Below, piece after piece: positions 53,169 to 62,590 of a stretch of DNA of 64,000 nucleotides. Below the pieces are notes generated by a model, which worked only from the letters and a program-made list of their open reading frames with translations, was not told the origin of the DNA and searched no databases. Both the position numbers and the translations under genes were made by a program. Origin of the DNA: Fagopyrum homotropicum (taxonomy: Eukaryota; Streptophyta; Magnoliopsida; Caryophyllales; Polygonaceae); the NCBI GenBank assembly GCA_033239125.1, contig BSWB01000005.1, positions 98,765,994 to 98,829,993 on the forward strand, read 5' to 3'. How positions within the stretch are numbered: position 1 is the first letter of the stretch; each line of letters begins with the position of its first letter.

Positions 53169-54859
53169 GTAATTCTATGGAGAAGGGTCCAGCTAGCGAC
53201 CTTAAACCAAGCGCTTCTTGGGAGGCAACCCAAGATATTGCTTTCTTCTCCCTTTTCTAGTTTAGTTTAGATAGTTGCTTTGTTTTTGTTTTCCTCTAGA
53301 CAACAACCAGGTATTCCAAAAGGAAGGATCACAGTTCAGGAGCTACACTGGAAGAACAAAATTTCGAGAAGTTGAGGAAACGAGCTTTACTGAGATACAT
53401 CTCGGGTACTGTCAGAACACCTCGGCCGAGATGTGCTTCGTCAACCGAGATGGTCTTATCTGGGAGTTGTTTCTTACTTCTTCATGAAGTTTAGCTATGT
53501 TCGGTGAGTATCCTGTCCTTAGACTTATTTTGACCCACTGGGACAGTGTGTCCCAAGTATGGGGTATTTGTGTATTATTTGACTCATGGATGTATGACTT
53601 GACCTTCTATGATATTTATGCTTCATTTTGCTTCTATGTGTTTATTTGAGATTGCATGCATACAGGTTATTTGATTGAGAAAAACGTCGAAACTGAATAA
53701 AAAAACTGGTTTAAAAAAAAAATTTGACCTCGACCGGGGCAGTTCTGGCCGAACGAGGTGTTTCACCTCGGTTGACCTAAGAACACCTCGACCGAGGTAG
53801 GTTAACTGAGAGTTTTCGAAACGATTTTTGTGCTTCTTATCTGGATATGATCTCTGTGAAGATCTTGCTTACTGACTGGTTTTGAAATCTTTATGTGCTT
53901 GAAAGGTTTTATAAATTGTTTAAGTTGCTAAATGCTTTGTTTGAAATTTTTGGCATGTTTAATACTTTGTTTTTATCCAAATTATGTTGAATTTGAAGGT
54001 TGACACCGCAAGATAAGTTCTCTCACTTTCTTCCTGGAAAGACCAAGGCAATTCATTCTTCTCTCTTCTTCTTCTTGATCATGCTTAGCCCCTCATATAC
54101 ATTTTTGCCTCCCTTTACCTATCCGGGAATTTGGAAGCAAGCGAAGTGGTGAAAGCAAGTGAAGTAAAAGTTGAGAAGTTGGCTGGAAGTGAAAGTGTTA
54201 GAAAAAAAAGAAATAGGTTTGGGGAAGTCAATCATGATGATGAGTAACTCGGCACCATTCACATAGCCGGGTGTTTGTGTCTTGCCAAAGTCGGATTGAA
54301 CGATATTCCTAACGGGTCATGGTATGTGCATCAAGGGTTTGATGCATCTCAAGAAATTGATGATTGCTGATTTCCTAGGCTTCGGTTTTTGTGCACCTCT
54401 GTCTATGCATCCCAAAAAATAAAGTAAAAAGAAAAAAATGTGAAATAAGCAAAGCTTATTGGTGGAAGATGTTGAAAGTCAAAGTGAAAGTGAAGTATAT
54501 CCTTTTCCCGGATTCTAGCACCACATTACCTTACATACATCCCTACCCTACACGTTTCTTGACCTTTCTTTTGGGAAGCCCTTGAGAACTCGAGCTTGTT
54601 GATTGACTTAGTGGTTTAAACTGGATTATGCATGATTAATTTCGATAATTATAACTTATTATGCATTCTATGATTTTATGCAAAGATGAACAACTTCCTT
54701 ATATTTATAAAATGTTTTGATCATATTTTGATTTTAAATTCCATGAAGTATTCTCTTAGAGTGATCTATGATTGTAGCACACCATAAAAATGTTTTGAAA
54801 GACTTTTCATCGATTTTCTTGACTTATAATCCATTCTATCTTGCATTTTATATGCAGAA
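53169..54859 (+). other. Element E 3' untranslated region
   Basis: No gene. Post-pol box with hairpin at 53217-53234, palindromes at 53420-53460 and 53727-53800, and the conserved block at 54216-54406 including the perfect hairpin TGCATCAA-GGGT-TTGATGCA. Short ORFs here are spurious. Confidence 0.75.
53217..53234 (+). promoter_or_regulatory. Post-ORF AGGCAA hairpin (element E)
   Basis: CTTGGG-AGGCAA-CCCAAG, 48 nt after the ORF stop, preceded by GCTAGCGACCTTAAA and AAGCGCTT as in D. Confidence 0.65.
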
Positions 54860-54879
54860 CTTGCTTGGGGACAAGCAAG
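54860..54879 (+). promoter_or_regulatory. Pre-PPT hairpin (element E)
   Basis: CTTGCTTG-GGGA-CAAGCAAG, 19 nt before the 3' LTR. Confidence 0.75.
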
Positions 54880-54883
54880 GGCT

Positions 54884-54898
54884 AAGTATCGGGTATTT
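54884..54898 (+). promoter_or_regulatory. Polypurine tract of element E
   Basis: AAGTATCGGGTATTT precedes the LTR; a C interrupts the purine run that is intact in A and B. Confidence 0.65.
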
Positions 54899-56685
54899 TG
54901 ATAGCATGAATTATAGTCTATATTTTGGGGTTTGTTTGGACGTTTTATCTTCAATAATCTGCATGTTTGTATGTATAATATGTGATATATTACCATTTCA
55001 TCTACCTTTGTGGGAATCGAGGTCTACACCTAGTTTTGTTGTAATCGTAGGTAAAATGGCACGTTTTGCATCAAAAATGAGCAAAAAGAGCTATGGAGTC
55101 ATTGGAGCTACATTCAGGAACATAAGGAAACATCCAGGAAGCATAGCCATGGATTAGAGATTCACTTTGGACCAGATTTAAGAGATTTACACGCAGCTGA
55201 AATTCACCTAGGTCAGCTACAGTGTCACCTACACCGAGGTGAATACCTAGACCGAGGTGAATACCTAGACCGAGGTAATCCAGAGAAGTCGACTCGACCG
55301 AGGCGAATACCTGGGACGCGGCGAGAATATTTTATTCTTGGCTGAGATCTTTTATCTTTGGAAAGAGATCTTATATTTTTGGGCTTGGCTCTTGGAAGGA
55401 AGAAGATATGCTAGATCATATATTTTACCTATTTTTATGGGAAGAAATCTTTCTAAGATATCTTATCTTTGGAGAGTTATTTTCCTATAAAAAGGGTCGG
55501 ATTTCCCACAAATCCATATCATGCTATACCACCGATCAGGGTTTATACACCGCAGCAGCCATACTCCAGTTGGGCGATTTGAAGAACCTTTTTGAAGGTT
55601 GAAGAAGGAAGATTGTAGCTTTTATAGCTTTTGAAGGGTTTTTGTAAGATCATCTTAGATTCCCTTCCTTGTTGTCTTGCCTTGTTGGATTTCTATCCAA
55701 GGAACGCTTTGTTGTGATATTTGATTCAGTTATTGAAGTCTTTTCATTAAATTCTTCTTGTTCAAATATTCACCTTCTTCCCATATATTTGATTATTGCT
55801 TTCATGATGATGAGTGGCTAATCTCTTTGTGTGATTCTAGGGTGATTGGCTGAAGGTTGTGGGAAAAACAATGATAGAATGATCTTAATCACAGTAGGAT
55901 CCTGAAAGTTCGAGTCTTTAACCTTAACCCTAAGCATCTCGCTCAGTCGATGAACATCTCGGCCGGGGTGGAATTCTTCTGACCGAGGTGACTTATCTGA
56001 TCCGAAACTGAGAGTTAAGTGTTAGAGTTTGCCAAATCCTATTCTTATTACACCTTTCCTGGTTCAATGCAAGCATAGGATGAGACTTACCCGGTAATTC
56101 CTTTGTTTGTTTACCTAAGATCATAAGTATAGGTAATAAAGGTTTATCCTTTATTGGGGTTTGAGTGTGCTTTCATCCCATCTTTGTGAGTTAGCCTGAG
56201 ACTTACCCGGTAAAGGTTGATTCTATTCCCTTAGATGGTGTGTTAGTTTGAGGTTATAGTTCTTTATCTTAATTCTTTGAGACTTACCCGGTAATAGGAG
56301 TTACGGTTTTGGATTAGTGAGTAGTGAGACTTACCCGGTGATCTATTCCACTTTAGCAACACCTTCCCTATGCAAAAATCTCAGCTTTGTCCGCTTATCT
56401 TTAGATCTTGAGTTGAAACCACAACTAGATGATTTAATCTCTAGAATTGCATATTTCCTTTATTGAGTTCTATATCATCTTTGATTGTTTTGATCACCTT
56501 TTGTGGTTAGTAATTACTAAAGCATACCGTAATTGGACTTTGTTTCACTAAGTCCCTGTGATCGACCCCTGAAATTCCTTGCTTTTTACTACGATTGACC
56601 CGTACACTACGGGTTCGCATCCTTGTTTTAAGCTTACGTCTAGGGTTATAAATTTAAAGCTTGCACACACCGTTTGGAGCGAACA
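54899..56685 (+). repeat. 3' LTR of element E (1787 bp)
   Basis: Matches the 5' LTR with scattered substitutions and one 18-bp unit fewer. TATA at about 55485-55496; GAGACTTACCCGG motifs at 56082-56097, 56198-56213, 56279-56294 and 56326-56341. Confidence 0.93.
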
Positions 56686-56690
56686 GATCA

Positions 56691-57268
56691 CCTTAGGTTC
56701 TAAAGTGCATGTAAACAACTAGGATTAATAGGTTCCAGGTTCGGGTCTTTAATCTAGTAGCAACTTTAAGTAATAACGGGTTGTAATTACTTAAAGAAAA
56801 GGAACACAAATATAAAGATAAGTTTAACGGTTTTAATCTTCTCTTTATATCCCTTAGTCTTTGTTTGAATGCTAACTTATTATTTGTTCTTGTAGGTTTA
56901 CGGGACTTTAATAGGTTAAGTTGTGTTGATGCCGGTTGGCTCAACACATATGTATGATCGAGACGGGAGATTACTTCAAAACTTGAAAAAGGAATACACC
57001 AAAGTAGCAATTGCATGCTTAGAATCAACCTAATATAGATTCACCTATTATTGTCTTATTTGTCGTATTAATCGTTTTCATAAGTTTTTGTGAATCAATT
57101 CAACCAACCCCCCCCTTTGTGTCACTTGTCATTATAATCGATAATTGCATCTAAAACACCTCAACTCTCTTGGGTTCGACCCTTACTTAATCACTATACT
57201 TGTTCTTAGTGTTAAGTCGGGATTTACTTTTGATTGGGTATAGACGACCATAGAAATACCCCTAGTCA
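56691..57268 (+). repeat. 3' LTR of element C, third piece
   Basis: Matches the last 580 bp of the C 5' LTR (12302-12881) and ends CCCTAGTCA, followed by the ACGAC target copy. Confidence 0.92.
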
Positions 57269-58157
57269 ACGACCTTCTTGGAAAGTTTATCACCCACAAA
57301 ATTGTTCTTGGTGAAGAAGATGGAGAGCTTCCATCCAACACAAAGAACCTGGCTCTAAGATTTAAGAAGGATGAGATACCATCAGAGGAGGAAGATAGTG
57401 ATGATGAAGATGAGGAAGATCCATTTGCCTTGATCTCTAGGGGTCTTGCGAAATTTCTTCAAATGAAGAAGCAGTTTGCAAACAATAAAAATTATCCGCG
57501 AACATCAAGACCTTGAGGTCATTTTTCTAACCCTAACAAGAAAACTAAGGTACTGACTTGTTTTGAATGTGGTGAAACATATATCTCGTAAAGGATTGCC
57601 CACAAAAGAAGAGGAACAACTTTAGTAAGAATGATCGAAAGAAGAAAGCTATGGTAGATTTATGGAGTGAATCAGATTCTACCAATGAATTAGAAGACGA
57701 GAAAGAACAAGCAAACTTATGTCTTATGGCCGATCATGAAGAAGATTTAGATCACTATGTTGATAAAATGGTAAGTACTATTATGTCCCAACCTGAATCT
57801 GAACTCACACAATTCCTTAAAGACATAATCATATGTGATAAAGAACATAGGGTAAGGATAAGTTCCTTGAGAGAAAAGCTTCTCAAACAAGAGAAACGAT
57901 TAAGTGATATGTCTCTAGAGATTGAAAATCTTAACACTGAAAAGTTAGACCTTAATATCAATATCAAGGCCTTGGAATCAGAAAATGCGATTCTCAAGGG
58001 CAATCTCTCTTCTCTTCATCGAGAATATATCGATCTAGAGAAAGAAAAGGTTGATCTAACTGTGCTTGTGTCAAGACTAGAAGGCTGCACTTATTCAATT
58101 CACTCATTCGAAAGCCAATCTCGAAAGGATGATGGGTTAACAACAATCCTCTCTTAA
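57269..58157 (+). pseudogene. gag: Copia X gag, third segment (zinc knuckle and coiled coil)
   Basis: After the TSD the copia frame resumes (LLGKFITHKIVLGEEDGE), with an acidic run, TGA at 57514-57516, and a CCHC knuckle region near 57558-57602 (CFECGE..ISRKDCP) disturbed by an indel. From 57651 a 168-codon frame contains a Ser/acidic start (MVDLWSESDSTNELED) and a long coiled coil (about residues 60-150, LREKLLKQEKRLSDMSLEIENL) ending at a TAA. The order matches plant copia gag C-termini. Confidence 0.82.
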
Positions 58158-58236
58158 CAAAAATGGTATAGGATATCACGTTAGTTTTCCTAGAAAAACG
58201 CCTACCACGTTTGTTAAAGCTAAAGAAAGTGTTCAT

Positions 58237-58449
58237 ATGCCTACATGTTTCTATTGTTGCAAAAAGGGTCATATAAAATCAACATGTCCATATAGAAGAA
58301 ATGATCCTTACATCATTAGAAACACTTATCTTCTATGTCTAAGGAAACAAGTTAAGCAAATATGGGTTCCTAAAGGTACTAGACCACCAAACATGATTGA
58401 GCCTGAAAATGGACCAAAGTATGCCATTTGGTCGACCCGGAAAGATTAA
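58237..58449 (+). pseudogene. gag: Copia X second zinc knuckle and gag-protease linker
   Basis: CFYCCKKGHIKSTC is a perfect C-X2-C-X4-H-X4-C knuckle, followed by a basic stretch and QIWVPKGTRPPNMIEP, typical of the linker before copia protease. Confidence 0.78.
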
Positions 58450-58479
58450 TGTTTGTTGTTGTGTAGGATATCACCAAGG

Positions 58480-58790
58480 TAAAGGAGCATAGATGGATAT
58501 TAGATAGTGGTTGCTCAAGACATATGAGTGGAAAAAGCTCACTATTCTCGGATCTAAAGAAGCAATCATCTGGAACCATTACGCTTGGTGATAAAGGAAA
58601 GTGTAACATTATTGGCATTGGCAAAATTGGTTATAATTCATCTAACTTCATTGATGATGTTTATGGTTGACGGTTTGAAGTACGACTTGTTTAGTATCTC
58701 TCAAATTTGGGATAAAGGAAACAAGGTGATTTTTGATTCAGAAAAATGTGAAGTTCAAGATAAGACATCGGGTGATTACAAATCCTAGAT
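58480..58790 (+). pseudogene. Copia X protease, broken
   Basis: RWILDSGCSRHMSG carries the copia protease active site (DSG at 58504-58512). FSDLKKQSSGTITLGDKGK and, in a shifted frame, GLKYDLFSISQIWDKGNKVIFD follow, the usual C-terminal motifs. An indel near 58660 changes the frame. Integrase should follow but is not recognisable. Confidence 0.82.
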
Positions 58791-59758
58791 GCAACAATGT
58801 TTATTCTGGAAACCTCGCCCCAGTGCATCTGCATCTCGCAATCTCGTCCCAATGTTGATGTTTCTCGGTATAATGGTGATATCTTGACCAAGCTTTCAAG
58901 GTTTATTTTTTATTCTTAGGAAGAGTTATCTAAGGAGCCTCCCACCATTGTCGTTGTCCCTAGATGTTTGAAATAACAGTTAACCATGTTAAAGGGAGGT
59001 AACTTCTTTAGTCTATTGGGTGAGAATTTGAAAGTAGCATGTCTAAACTTTCTTAAGTGTGATCATAACTTCAATTTCTTGTCTAAGATGTATAGATATT
59101 GGTTACATTTTTTATTTTCTAGTGTAGTACATTGATCATTGCCTATTCTAGGAATCTTGTATTAGTCACCATCTTAGATTATATTGTGTTAGTAATTGAG
59201 CATATTAAGTATAGGTGTATTACACATGCTTATTTGGGTAAATTTCTTAAGCATTGTGTGTTCGAGGACTCTAGATATAAGTTTAACTTGTTTGGAGAGT
59301 CCTTTATTAAGTTTGACCATGTGTGCATATTTTTACTTCAAGTTTCTTTTCAAGGAGAAGACCTTCATGGTTGATAAAGGTCGTTTGAAAAGGTACGAGT
59401 TATATGATAGGTTGAGAACATATGATTATGAACCATGTTTGCTTGAGGATATAGTTAGAACTTTCATGAAATATTTGAGAAATATTATGAGTATATCTAG
59501 GTGTATATTGCATCTTATGAGCATATCTAGATGTATTTTTTTATGACTTATGTTGGCCCTTGGAGTTTATTTCCAATTCTTTGGAAGACATTAGTGTGAC
59601 AATATTTGAGGAGTTAGCTAGACCTAAAAAGGGGAGAAAATGCATTTTTAAAGTTGTAGTGTTATCGTCTATACGTCTTGCTTAATCTAGGAGTTTCTAC
59701 CCCTATCGAGCCTTGAATTATCATGACTATGTAGTTAAGTTGTTTTCTTAATCTTCTT
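58791..59758. other. Unassigned, AT-rich repeat-derived sequence
   Basis: No gene recognised. It lies between the copia protease and the chromovirus remnant and probably holds decayed retroelement sequence. The small ORFs match nothing I know. A purine run (AAAAAGGGGAGAAAATG near 59626) resembles a polypurine tract without a clear LTR after it. Confidence 0.5.
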
Positions 59759-62590
59759 TGATCTTATACCGTTGCCTTTAGAGGAGCGGGTAGAGTTTTA
59801 TAACACCCCGTATCCGCGGGACTCGGGATGCTACGGACGGAGACCTCAACGGGTTCCGACCCTTAGCCTAGCAACAATTTCACCGGGATCTTACAGAAAG
59901 ACACAAATAAAGGTAAAACCGAAATACATTTTAATGCAAATGATATGATTCCCGAAAGCATACAACGAAAGACTCCAGCCGAGTTTACAACTCCAAAGAC
60001 CAAACGTCAACACACAACATACAATATACACGACTCCAACCCAAACCCGTCCTAAAATGTACGGAACCCCAGCTGCCCACTCTTCCGGATCTCTCAACCG
60101 CGCTCCTAACCTACAAGGCAACTACAACATCGGTATAAAACTGTTAGCTAACGTTCAAAGCATTAGAATCATGGTGTTGGCAGACACACACACATAAGTC
60201 AACATAAACACACATCATGCTCCAACACACACAAGCCGGTTTATTATCTTTCCAATTATGTCATTCCATTACTAAATCCACTTATGGTGTGACATGAGAT
60301 TCATAAAAATCTCGCTCTTGTCCCCTTTCACCAGACGGGTTTGTACTTTATGCGAATCAACATGACCCGTTGGACTGGTCGAAAGGCACCTCCCAGTCAC
60401 TCCATTTTGGACTGGACAAGCGGTCACCGCCCATTATCATACACTTGGGCCAATACACATATAACACAAGGTCGTCCTAGTTCTAGTTTCGATATTATAA
60501 AACATAAATAAACACACTCAAAACCAATCACACATCGATTCTAATACAAAGAAGCTAGCAGAGTAAGTCCAAAGAATTACTTCGTCCCAAAGCTAAACCG
60601 ACCAATACCGCTCTCGCTTCCCATTGGAAGATAGTCATCACCTGATCATAACAAGACACAAATCAATAAAACTCTCATAAGCTAGAAGTCCTTAGACTTC
60701 TAGACCCGATGATCTCACAAGATCATAAACCATAACACATACAAGGATAGACATGCCTAGTCTCGACAATCTCAACGGTAACAACACTATGCTAGGATAC
60801 GCACACCCTAGCCCACAATCTCTACAACTATATACTCACAATCTCAAACCTCACAAGCCTCACAAGGACAACTCTACACTCAAATAGCCGACTCAAGGTG
60901 TAATCATAAATCAAGCCTAAGAACCTCCAACTCATCCTCAAACCCTCTCCTAAGGTTTAAGCCACTACTTGACATTCACAAGGTCATCTTAAGCCATCCT
61001 AGCATGCTTCTATCATATATACTCTCTAGGATAGGCTATGAACACGAGCTCAAATGAGGGTACTCGTGGGGGTAACGACGCGGGAACGGAAGAAGGAAGC
61101 ACCGTCGTGAAGAGGAGAAGAAAACCGCACGGGCTAGATGGCTGAGCCAGTGGCCGCCCCTACGGCCCAATGGGCTGCCCTTGTGGCTAAGTGCAGTGGC
61201 CGCCCCCGCGGCGCTATCCAATTGTGGGTGCGGTCGAGCTCTAGAGGGCGATCTTCAAGCAGTCTTCGATGGGTCCCGTGAGGTGCGGAGGGTCTCCTTG
61301 CTTCCTTGCTCCACCAGAGATGTCCCACACACACAATCATCATCATAGCCTATGATTTAAGCAAGATCTAAACACATGCAACACAAGAAGAGGGAAGAAC
61401 AACGTGAATCCATGGCTTCTACCATTGAAACTCAAGGAAGAAGATGAAGTAGGGGAAGAAGAAGAAGAAGAGAAGAGCTTACTCAACACATCTGGATCTG
61501 TAGAACCTCGCATGTTGGACATCACACCAAACAAAGGAGAAGGAAGGAGGATCATCAAGAGAGAAGTTACCAAGAGCTCAAAGGCAAAAGAGAGAGAGTG
61601 GAGGAGGAGAGAATCAATTTCACGTGAAAGTAAAATGGGAGGAGAGAGAGAGAGGGAGGTAAGGCTGAGGGAAAATCAAGGGTCAAGGCAACCACCTCCC
61701 TTAGATAACGAGTGGTCGGAGCATACACAAGGTAAACCAAGGGTCGGAACGGGATTTAGGATAAAATTCCGTCACTCAGCACATCGTGCATGTGGAAAGA
61801 TTGAGTTGTGCCTGCAATAAAGGTCACTAAACCACTCGCTAACCGGAATAAAAATTTTAGGCGTTACAAGTTTATTGTAGGAAAACAGGTGGACATTTTC
61901 AAGGAGTCGCATGAGAACCCATGCAAGAGGCTAGAGGAAGAAGTAACGCTACTTGTGGCCAAGGCTAGTCAAGTTCGCAAGGAACTGCTACTCGATCCAA
62001 GAGATCTAGTGTGGTTACATCTAGGGAAAGAAAGGTTTCTGAAGTATATCAAGTTTTCATTGTCAGAGTTAGATATGGATTTCTAGTAGAAATCTTGGCC
62101 CTCTATTGAAAATTTTGGCCCGAGATAATGACCGAGATTCGCAAACCGTTGCGGATTCTAGTGGAAAATTTTAAGCCAAGAGTGGTGCAAAGTTTGAGAG
62201 ATTATCCAGGAGAGAAGAGGAAATCGAAGTTTTCACCACAAGGATACTTGAGTATGTTTACACTAGTGTTGTACATATTGATGTGCATATCGAGAGGATA
62301 CGGCTAAGGATGGAGGAGAAGTTGACATTCTCACCACATAGAGATGGACCATTTTAGGAGTTACGTACGGTTAGCCGCAATGTTTATGTAATGAAGCTTC
62401 CAGAGGATTATGGCATGATTTCTACCTTCAATATGGGAAACCTGAGTCTTATGTGAGTAGTGATGAGCATGGTGTGAATTCAAGGACGAATCCTTTTCAA
62501 GAAGAGGAGTATAATGCGGGACCATCCTTTACATCTCCTACTATACATAGAAGCATCACTAGATCAAGAGTAAGAGCATTGAAGTAGGAG
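59759..62590 (+). pseudogene. Chromovirus-like Ty3/gypsy integrase C-terminus, decayed and split by solo LTR F
   Basis: Left of LTR F, 59760-59798 reads DLIPLPLEERVEF; right of it the frame goes on through KQVDIFKESHENP to DPRDLVWLHLGKERF, the chromovirus GDLVWxHLRKERFP motif. NVYVMKLPEDYG, STFNMGNLS and a C-terminal ITRSRVRAL follow near 62368-62585, as in CRM/Galadriel-type elements. Several stops and a repeated KSKF-SP-type segment lie at 62040-62345. No LTR of this element is identified. Confidence 0.65.
59799..61868. mobile_element. Solo LTR F (2070 bp) with 5-bp target duplication
   Basis: Ends TATAACACC...GGCGTTACA form a degenerate inverted repeat of the TGTAACACC type found in several gypsy groups. 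The direct repeat AGTTT lies at 59794-59798 and 61869-61873, and the integrase reading is continuous across it when the LTR is removed. No PBS, pol or second LTR is inside, so it is a solo LTR. It carries GGCCGCCCCTACGG and GGCCGCCCCCGCGG near 61151-61213, like the motif of element C. ORFs in it are spurious. Orientation is uncertain. Confidence 0.85.

Larger units (their letters stand above)
50158..56685 (+). mobile_element. Athila-type non-autonomous element E (6.5 kb)
   Basis: LTRs at 50158-51961 and 54899-56685, PBS, one ORF of 360 codons, post-pol box, conserved 3' block, pre-PPT hairpin and polypurine tract. The TSD GATCA lies at 50153-50157 and 56686-56690; the empty site can be read in the C 5' LTR near 12297-12310. 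The LTRs are of the D family (same TGATAGCATGAATTATAG start and end). It has no gag, protease, RT or ORF-1. Confidence 0.95.
11372..57268 (+). mobile_element. Athila-type element C, gag and ORF-1 only, split by B, D and E
   Basis: The 5' LTR (11372-12881), tRNA-Asp-type PBS, gag, ORF-1-type gene, hairpin, polypurine tract and 3' LTR are all present. The 3' LTR is in three pieces (28149-28581, 49653-50157, 56691-57268; about 1516 bp against 1510 bp for the 5' LTR). The TSD ACGAC lies at 11367-11371 and 57269-57273. Without B, D and E the element is about 7.1 kb. It has no protease, RT, RNase H or integrase, so it depended on another element for movement. Gag and ORF-1 carry nonsense codons. 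Confidence 0.92.
9681..58790 (+). mobile_element. Ty1/copia retrotransposon X, outermost, interrupted and truncated
   Basis: LTR end, tRNA-Met PBS, gag and the protease start are visible in order. Gag is split by the MITE at 10005-10846 and by Athila element C at 11372-57268. The copia reading resumes after each insertion once one TSD copy is removed, which proves the nesting. After the protease no integrase, RT or RNase H is recognisable, so the element is truncated or decayed beyond reading by eye. The lineage is uncertain; two zinc knuckles and a long coiled coil in gag would suit the SIRE/Maximus group. Confidence 0.8.

Noticed and set aside
61404..61820. 138-codon ORF with a Glu-rich start inside solo LTR F
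   Set aside because: It derives from a GAAGAAG-type simple repeat in the LTR, has no known domain, and ends without relation to any gene signal.
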